A stretch of DNA of 64,000 nucleotides. Source: Bradyrhizobium jicamae (GTDB taxonomy: Bacteria > Pseudomonadota > Alphaproteobacteria > Rhizobiales > Xanthobacteraceae). Positions within the stretch are counted from its first letter, which is position 1, and every line of letters begins with the position of its first letter. The DNA is taken from the NCBI RefSeq assembly GCF_001440395.1, contig NZ_LLXZ01000102.1, forward strand, positions 174,144 through 238,143, in the 5' to 3' direction. The position numbers and the translations under genes were made by a program. Below are positions 59,431-64,000 of the stretch, piece after piece. The notes under the pieces are model-generated. The model saw only the letters and a list, made by a program, of their open reading frames with translations, ran no database searches and had not been told where the DNA came from.

Positions 59431-60645
59431 ATGAGCGTGCGCCCTCAAGCCAAGGACAAGCCGGCGGCGGCTTCCTTCCAGTGGGACGATCCGTTCCTGC
59501 TCGACGACCAACTCACCGAAGATGAGCGCATGATCCGCGACACTGCGCGCGCCTATGCGCAGGACAAGCTCCTGCCGCGCGTGATCAACGCGTATCTGGA
59601 AGAGAAGACCGACCGCGAAATCTTCAACGAGATGGGCGAACTCGGCCTGATCGGGGTGACGCTGCCGGAAGAATATGGCTGCGCCAATGCGAGCTACGTC
59701 GCCTACGGCCTGGTGGCGCGCGAGATCGAGCGGGTCGATTCCGGCTATCGCTCGATGAACTCGGTGCAGTCCTCGCTGGTGATGTACCCGATCTACGCCT
59801 ATGGGGACGAGAACCAGCGCAAGAAATACCTGCCGAAGCTTGCCACCGGCGAGTGGGTCGGCTGCTTTGGCCTGACCGAGCCGGATGCCGGCTCCGATCC
59901 CGGCGGCATGAAGACCCGCGCCGAAAAGGTATCCGATGGCTACCGCTTGAGCGGCAGCAAGATGTGGATCTCGAACGCACCGATCGCCGACGTGTTCGTG
60001 GTCTGGGCCAAGTCGGCCGCGCATGACAACCAGATCCGCGGCTTCATCCTCGAGAAGGGCATGAAGGGCCTGTCGGCGCCGAAGGTCGGCGGCAAGCTTT
60101 CGCTGCGCGCCTCGATTACCGGTGAGATCGTGATGGACGGCGTGGTGGTGCCGGAGAGCGCGCTGCTGCCCAACGTGTCGGGCCTGAAGGGACCGTTTGG
60201 CTGCCTCAACCGCGCCCGCTACGGCATCTCCTGGGGTGCGATGGGCGCAGCCGAAGACTGCATGCACCGCGCGCGGCAATACACGCTCGACCGCAAGCAG
60301 TTCAACCGGCCGCTGGCGGCCACGCAACTTGTGCAGAAGAAGCTCGCCGACATGGAGACCGAAATCGCGCTCGGGCTGCAGGCCTCATTGCGCGTCGGCC
60401 GCCTGATGGACGAGGGCAAGATGGCACCGGAGATGATCTCGATCGTCAAGCGCAACAATTGCGGCAAGGCGCTCGACATCGCCCGCGTGTCCCGCGACAT
60501 GCACGGCGGCAACGGCATCCAGATCGAGTATCACGTGATGCGCCACACCGCGAATTTGGAAACCGTGAACACCTACGAGGGCACCCACGATGTTCACGCC
60601 CTGATCCTGGGCCGGGCGATCACCGGCATTCAGGCGTTTTCGTAA
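59431..60645 (+). CDS. gcdH: Glutaryl-CoA dehydrogenase
   Basis: A 404-residue acyl-CoA dehydrogenase that oxidises and decarboxylates glutaryl-CoA to crotonyl-CoA in lysine, tryptophan and aromatic degradation. The GCDH-specific region [15 protein letters not shown] (residues 102-118) supplies the substrate-binding Arg; [15 protein letters not shown] and KMWISNAP are FAD-site motifs; the catalytic base is Glu-383 in [24 protein letters not shown] precedes ATG 59431; a start at 59386 would run into repeat DNA. It is probably a single-gene transcript, as repeats flank it on both sides. It may connect with the thiolase and oxidoreductase elsewhere in the window. Confidence 0.95.
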   Translation: MSVRPQAKDKPAAASFQWDDPFLLDDQLTEDERMIRDTARAYAQDKLLPRVINAYLEEKTDREIFNEMGELGLIGVTLPEEYGCANASYVAYGLVAREIERVDSGYRSMNSVQSSLVMYPIYAYGDENQRKKYLPKLATGEWVGCFGLTEPDAGSDPGGMKTRAEKVSDGYRLSGSKMWISNAPIADVFVVWAKSAAHDNQIRGFILEKGMKGLSAPKVGGKLSLRASITGEIVMDGVVVPESALLPNVSGLKGPFGCLNRARYGISWGAMGAAEDCMHRARQYTLDRKQFNRPLAATQLVQKKLADMETEIALGLQASLRVGRLMDEGKMAPEMISIVKRNNCGKALDIARVSRDMHGGNGIQIEYHVMRHTANLETVNTYEGTHDVHALILGRAITGIQAFS

Positions 60646-60683
60646 AGTGCCTGCGCCGCCGGGCGCGGCCTAACCCCAAGTTC

Positions 60684-60800
60684 CGTCATGGCCGGGCAGA
60701 AGCGCGAAGCGCGTCTTCGCGCTAGATGTCCCGGCCATCCACGTCTTGGGCTCGCAAAGGAAGACGTGGATGCCCGGGACAAGCCCGGGCATGACGAGGT
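60684..60800 (+). repeat. Dispersed repeat (CGTCATGGCCGGG...CCCGGGCATGACG family)
   Basis: Outer arms CCGTCATGGCCGGGCAGAAG and GACAAGCCCGGGCATGACGAG with inner GCGCGAAGCGCGTCTTCGCG and CCGGCCATCCACGTCTTGGG. It is the familiar element found between Bradyrhizobium genes. It lies between the stop of gcdH and the MBL-fold gene. Confidence 0.7.
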
Positions 60801-60834
60801 CAAAGAGAATCCGGAAATCACGGACGAGCATCCC

Positions 60835-61755
60835 ATGGCCGACAACGACGACATCCCGTTCAACCGCGACTTTCCGCTGAAGCCCGGCGTTGTCGACGAG
60901 GCCCGCCCCGGCGTGCGGCGCGTTCTCTGCAACAATCCGAGCCCGTTCACCTTCACCGGCACGGTCAGCTACATCGTCGGCCGGGGCAATGTCGCGATCA
61001 TCGACCCCGGTCCCGACAATGAAGCCCATGCGAAAGCGTTGCTCGACGCCGTGCGCGGCGAGACTGTGACGCATATTCTCGTCACCCATACCCATCGCGA
61101 CCACTCGCCGAACACCGCGCGGATCAAGGCCGCCACCGGCGCGCCCGTCTATGCCGAGGGGCCGCACCGCGCCTCGCGGCCGCGCTTCGAGAGCGAGAAG
61201 CATAATCCGGAGTCCGGCGCTGACCGCGATTTCAGGCCCGATATCACGGTCAAGGACGGCGATGTGATCGAGGGGCAGGGCTGGGCGCTGGAGGCGGTCG
61301 CGACCCCCGGCCACACCGCCAATCATCTGGCGTTCGCCTGGCCCGAGCGAAAGATCAATTTCGTCGGCGACCACGTGATGGGCTGGTCGACCTCGATCGT
61401 GGCGCCGCCGGACGGATCGATGATCGACTACATGGCCTCGCTGGCGCGGCTCGAAGGGCGCGAGGAGGATCTGTATTTCTCGGGCCACGGGCCGGAAATT
61501 CCGGAAGGGCCGCGTTACGTCCGCTTCCTGACCCGGCACCGCCAGGCCCGCGAAGCCTCAATCCTGCATCGCCTTGCCAAGGGTGAGGCCGACATCCCGA
61601 CCATGGTGCGCGCAATCTATATCGGCATCGACCCGCGGCTGACCAATGCCGCCGGCTATTCCGTGCTGGCGCATCTGGAAGACCTTGTCGCCCGCGGCAT
61701 CGTCGCGACGGATGGTGATCCGGTGATCGGCGGGACGTACCGGATGGCGTCTTAA
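60835..61755 (+). CDS. MBL-fold metallohydrolase (LACTB2-like)
   Basis: A 306-residue metallo-beta-lactamase-fold hydrolase. The metal motif HTHRDH (residues 85-90 region, HxHxDH), ATPGHTANHLAF with the third His, FVGDHVMGW with the bridging Asp, and YFSGHGPEI with the last His are all present, giving a complete binuclear site. The C-terminal winged-helix-like region (ASILHRLAKGEADIPTMVRAIY to VLAHLEDLVARGIV) is the LACTB2/BLACT-type extension. In that group, RNA or small thioester/lactone substrates are known; which applies is open. ATG 60835 starts right after a repeat. Confidence 0.92.
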   Translation: MADNDDIPFNRDFPLKPGVVDEARPGVRRVLCNNPSPFTFTGTVSYIVGRGNVAIIDPGPDNEAHAKALLDAVRGETVTHILVTHTHRDHSPNTARIKAATGAPVYAEGPHRASRPRFESEKHNPESGADRDFRPDITVKDGDVIEGQGWALEAVATPGHTANHLAFAWPERKINFVGDHVMGWSTSIVAPPDGSMIDYMASLARLEGREEDLYFSGHGPEIPEGPRYVRFLTRHRQAREASILHRLAKGEADIPTMVRAIYIGIDPRLTNAAGYSVLAHLEDLVARGIVATDGDPVIGGTYRMAS

Positions 61756-61803
61756 CCTCTCCCGGCAGGAGCGGGGCGAGGGAGCGCACCGTTCGTTGGC
61801 GCG

Positions 61804-62661
61804 CTAGCTGCCCTTTTTCACGTTCTTCGCTTGCGCCTTCGCCGGCGCCTGCGGCTTCTTCGGCGCTGCCGGCTTGGCGTTGTCGACGGCCGAGTTGATG
61901 TCCTCGATCAGTTTTGTCACGCGCGAGGCGTTGCTGCCGAGGTCGCTTTCGAAGTAGCGCGAGGAGGAGCGGATATCGACACGCGATTCCTCGCCGTCGG
62001 GCGTGACGCGGATCGAGACGTCCTCGCGGAAACCCATGACCGGCGTTCGCGCCACCGCCTCGATGCGGCCGATGCGGCGCGGCGGCTGCGGCGGCCGTTC
62101 GTCGATCACCAGCCATTTGCGCTTGGTGACCAGCGCCAGCGTCACCTCATAGGCCCGCTGCGGCGGGACCTCGAGCTCTACCGTCTCGATGTCGGGGTAG
62201 GCGATCCGCTGCTGCTCGGCCGAATAGAGCCCGGCATAGACCGCCGAATTGGCGCCTTCGCCGCTGCGCAGCCGCGCCAGGGCCTCGAAGCGCGGCGGAT
62301 CGATCGGATCGGTGGTGATGTCGTGGATCGGCGGCAGCTTGCGGTATTGCAGGGCGAGGTAGGCCGGGTAGGCGAGCAGGATGGCGTTGATCAGGAACGC
62401 CAGCAGGATCCGGCCCATGCCGCGCGACCCGTTCTGCCAGATCGCGGCAAAGGCGGCGAGGCCGACCAGGATGGAAAGAACTGCAAGCGCCAGCGCGCCG
62501 AAGAAGGTCGCCAGCGCCGGCTTCATCTCCAGGAAGCCGAAGCGGACGATGAGGATCGATCCCACCACCGCGACCACGGCGAAGATGGCAAGGTTGCGCG
62601 ACCAGGTGGCGAGGCTGGACACGGGCTCCGTCTGATAGGGAGCGGAAAACCTTCGGGCCAT
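61804..62661 (-). CDS. DUF1499 membrane protein
   Basis: A 285-residue protein. Three N-terminal transmembrane helices (LAIFAVVAVVGSILIV, ATFFGALALAVLSILVGLAAF, ILLAFLINAILLAYPAYLAL) precede a soluble domain beginning HDITTDPIDPPRFEAL, a DUF1499 signature, with the later AYPDIETVELEVPPQRAYEVTLALV segment and RIEAVARTPVMGFREDVSIRV, SRVDIRSSSRYFESDLGSNASRV. The C-terminus is a Lys/Pro/Ala-rich tail. Function unknown; it is a widespread envelope-associated family. It is convergent with the MBL-fold gene, 48 bp apart. Confidence 0.85.
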   Translation of the reverse strand: MARRFSAPYQTEPVSSLATWSRNLAIFAVVAVVGSILIVRFGFLEMKPALATFFGALALAVLSILVGLAAFAAIWQNGSRGMGRILLAFLINAILLAYPAYLALQYRKLPPIHDITTDPIDPPRFEALARLRSGEGANSAVYAGLYSAEQQRIAYPDIETVELEVPPQRAYEVTLALVTKRKWLVIDERPPQPPRRIGRIEAVARTPVMGFREDVSIRVTPDGEESRVDIRSSSRYFESDLGSNASRVTKLIEDINSAVDNAKPAAPKKPQAPAKAQAKNVKKGS

Positions 62662-63115
62662 CGGTGCAATCTGCCGGGGTTGAAATCTGTCTGGCCGGCG
62701 GGCGGGCCGGCTGCAAACTAGGAAAACTTGAGACCACGGCGTGCGTAGAATTTCAAGGTTTGCCGGCTATGCTGATCGGGCAGGCGGCGACAACCTCACG
62801 GGTTTAACCATCCCTGTAAATTGATTATTAGTTGTAGATTGAAGTTGGTCCAACTTTCGTCTACCTCTCGCCGCCGGGTTGTCGTATTTGCCGCAACACG
62901 GGACTGTCCTGCACGGGGCACGGCGAGCGCCAACCAAATGGGGAAACGGCGGGTGTCAGCCGGAAGCGCTGCAGGATGATCTCAACTTCCGGTCCTTGTT
63001 GCGGGCGGAGTCGCAAATAAATTGCGGTTACGCTCCCGGAGTTCTAGGATTGTACAGGGCGCTATCGGCATACGTCCGCGGGGCTGGCGGAAGGCCCCAT
63101 GAGGGCGAGTTCAGT
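62662..63115. other. Intergenic region, no supported gene
   Basis: A 454-bp gap between divergent genes. It is locally AT-rich near 62810-62860 and contains an inverted repeat AAGTTG-GTC-CAACTT at 62842-62856, within a likely promoter region. No reading frame with a ribosome-binding site was found. The last 60 bp hold the GAGGGCGAG ribosome-binding region of the gene starting at 63116. Confidence 0.5.
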
Positions 63116-64000
63116 ATGAGTAGTGATGCAAAGCACGAAGGATATGTCGGCCCGAACGATCCGGCATATTATGCGCCGCGGGAGTTGAGGGAACGGGCGA
63201 GCAGTGAGCAGCCGAATCCGATGCTCATGCAGAACAATGACGGCTGGCGTCCGCGCGTGACGACGGAAGGCCCGCCCTTGCAGCCACTGAGCAAGCCGTC
63301 CCGCCGCCAGGATTCCGAAATGTTTACCAAAGCCGTGGCCCAGGCCATGCAGGAGGCGCGGGATAACGTGCCGGTGGAGGCACCCTCCGTGCTCCGCGAC
63401 CTGTCGGGACGCCGCGCGCTGATGCAGCAGGTCGTTCGCTTCTCGATCGCGGTCGCGATCGCAGCGAGCATCGCGATGCTTCTGGTCATGGCCATTCCGT
63501 CGTCGCAGCGCCCCGCAAACCAGGATGCGTCGCTTTCTGCTGCCTGGCAGTCGGTGAAATCCTCGGTGCTGCCGGCGCAGCCGACCACCCCCCCGAAGCG
63601 TACGGCGACTTTGGCCGTGCAGGACGGTAGCGGGTTCGTCAACGATCCCGTGCCGCTCGGAATTCACGTCGGCGCTCCGCCGCCCGGCGCGTTCGTATCG
63701 ATCAACGGCTTGGTCGGTGGCGCGCGGCTGACGTCCGGCAAGCGTATCGCCGCCAACGAATGGCGCGTGCCGGCAACGGAGATTTCCGGCGTATCGGTCA
63801 TTCCGCCGGACGGCTTCACCGGCCAGATGCTGGTGACGGCTGAATTGCGTGACGGTGGTGGCGTAGCGCTCACCGGCACCTCTACCCGCCTGACCTGGGT
63901 GGCTTCGCCCAGTGCCGCCGCCGCGCCGGTAGTCGCCGCCGCGTCGCCGGTCCTTGTCGCTGCCCCGCCGCCGGTTGTCGCCCCGCCGCCGGTCGCCCCG
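63116..64000 (+). CDS. Membrane-anchored hypothetical protein (partial, continues past window end)
   Basis: A frame of 295 codons that stays open to the window edge. The first 95 residues are cytoplasmic and charged (YVGPNDPAYYAPRELRERA; MFTKAVAQAMQEARDN), followed by one helix (FSIAVAIAASIAMLLVMAIP), a Ser/Pro linker, a soluble domain (PLGIHVGAPPPGAFVSINGLVGGARLTSG, given in part; EWRVPATEISGVSVIPPDGFTGQM), and a growing Pro/Ala/Val repeat (PPPVVAPPPV). The domain resembles the cadherin-like/bacterial surface modules with w.l....l..l.v.pp pattern. It may span the periplasm to reach peptidoglycan or an outer-membrane partner. GAGGGCGAG lies 8 nt before the ATG. Function unknown. Confidence 0.7.
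   Translation, partial: MSSDAKHEGYVGPNDPAYYAPRELRERASSEQPNPMLMQNNDGWRPRVTTEGPPLQPLSKPSRRQDSEMFTKAVAQAMQEARDNVPVEAPSVLRDLSGRRALMQQVVRFSIAVAIAASIAMLLVMAIPSSQRPANQDASLSAAWQSVKSSVLPAQPTTPPKRTATLAVQDGSGFVNDPVPLGIHVGAPPPGAFVSINGLVGGARLTSGKRIAANEWRVPATEISGVSVIPPDGFTGQMLVTAELRDGGGVALTGTSTRLTWVASPSAAAAPVVAAASPVLVAAPPPVVAPPPVAP

Noticed and set aside
1..64000. CRISPR arrays, tRNA or rRNA genes
   Set aside because: No regularly spaced identical repeats, cloverleaf-like segments or rRNA signatures were seen on reading both strands.

Overview
The window reads as chromosomal DNA of a Bradyrhizobium-like alphaproteobacterium (Nitrobacteraceae). The basis is high GC, dense catabolic and transport genes, FixK/FNR-type palindromes, and several families of short intergenic palindromic repeats of the kind common in Bradyrhizobium and Rhodopseudomonas. 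I found no rRNA, tRNA, CRISPR array, transposase, integrase or phage gene. Most genes are metabolic, and product calls rest on motif recognition rather than database searches.

Layout. 0-4.4 kb: a small hypothetical gene, a VOC-fold protein, and a LysR regulator divergent from an AidB-like acyl-CoA dehydrogenase plus an MhpD-like hydratase. 4.4-6.6 kb: an island of very short genes, with two related coiled-coil proteins on opposite strands, a 66-residue helical protein and two single-span membrane peptides. 6.6-13.9 kb (minus strand): a peptide-type ABC transporter (substrate-binding protein, two permeases, two ATPases) and an AbgB-like M20 amidohydrolase. 14-20.3 kb: a Bcr/CflA efflux pump, a Ca2+/H+ antiporter, a divergent hydroxymethylbilane synthase, a PEP-CTERM protein with a probable 3' frameshift, a cyclic-nucleotide-binding-domain protein and a sugar-type binding protein. 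20.4-29.4 kb: a branched-chain amino-acid-type ABC system whose permease and both ATPases are one polypeptide, an IclR regulator, and a divergent operon of a ThDP enzyme, an SDR-like protein without its catalytic pair, and a cupin.

29.4-37.5 kb: a secreted hypothetical protein, a winged-helix/TolB-like/TPR regulator, a DMT exporter, an O-antigen-ligase-like membrane protein between two related repeats, and an SDR/CMD/MaoC-like operon. 37.6-41.1 kb: a large fused indolepyruvate ferredoxin oxidoreductase. 41.2-56.2 kb: a PhoD phosphatase, GlcG/HbpS-like protein, Gfo/Idh/MocA oxidoreductase, two orphan Bug (TctC) binding proteins, an aldo/keto reductase, thiolase, His-rich secreted peptide, Tat-exported amidohydrolase, second DMT exporter, FAD monooxygenase, a truncated BzdR/BoxR-like regulator behind two perfect FNR/FixK boxes, an aminotransferase and a DUF3124 protein. 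56.3-64 kb: a CPA2 antiporter, RibB with a degenerate RibA domain, glutaryl-CoA dehydrogenase, an MBL-fold hydrolase, a DUF1499 protein, and a membrane-anchored protein cut by the window end.

The genes form many short uptake-plus-degradation modules (binding protein or ABC transporter next to CoA-ester, ThDP or hydrolase enzymes), which suits an aerobic or microaerobic soil heterotroph living on aromatic and amino-acid-derived acids. No complete undescribed system could be shown. The observations most worth following are the tandem FixK boxes before a truncated BoxR-like gene, the paired coiled-coil small proteins, the three-domain Liv fusion, the HemC-like paralogue near a FixK box, and the SDR lacking Tyr and Lys.
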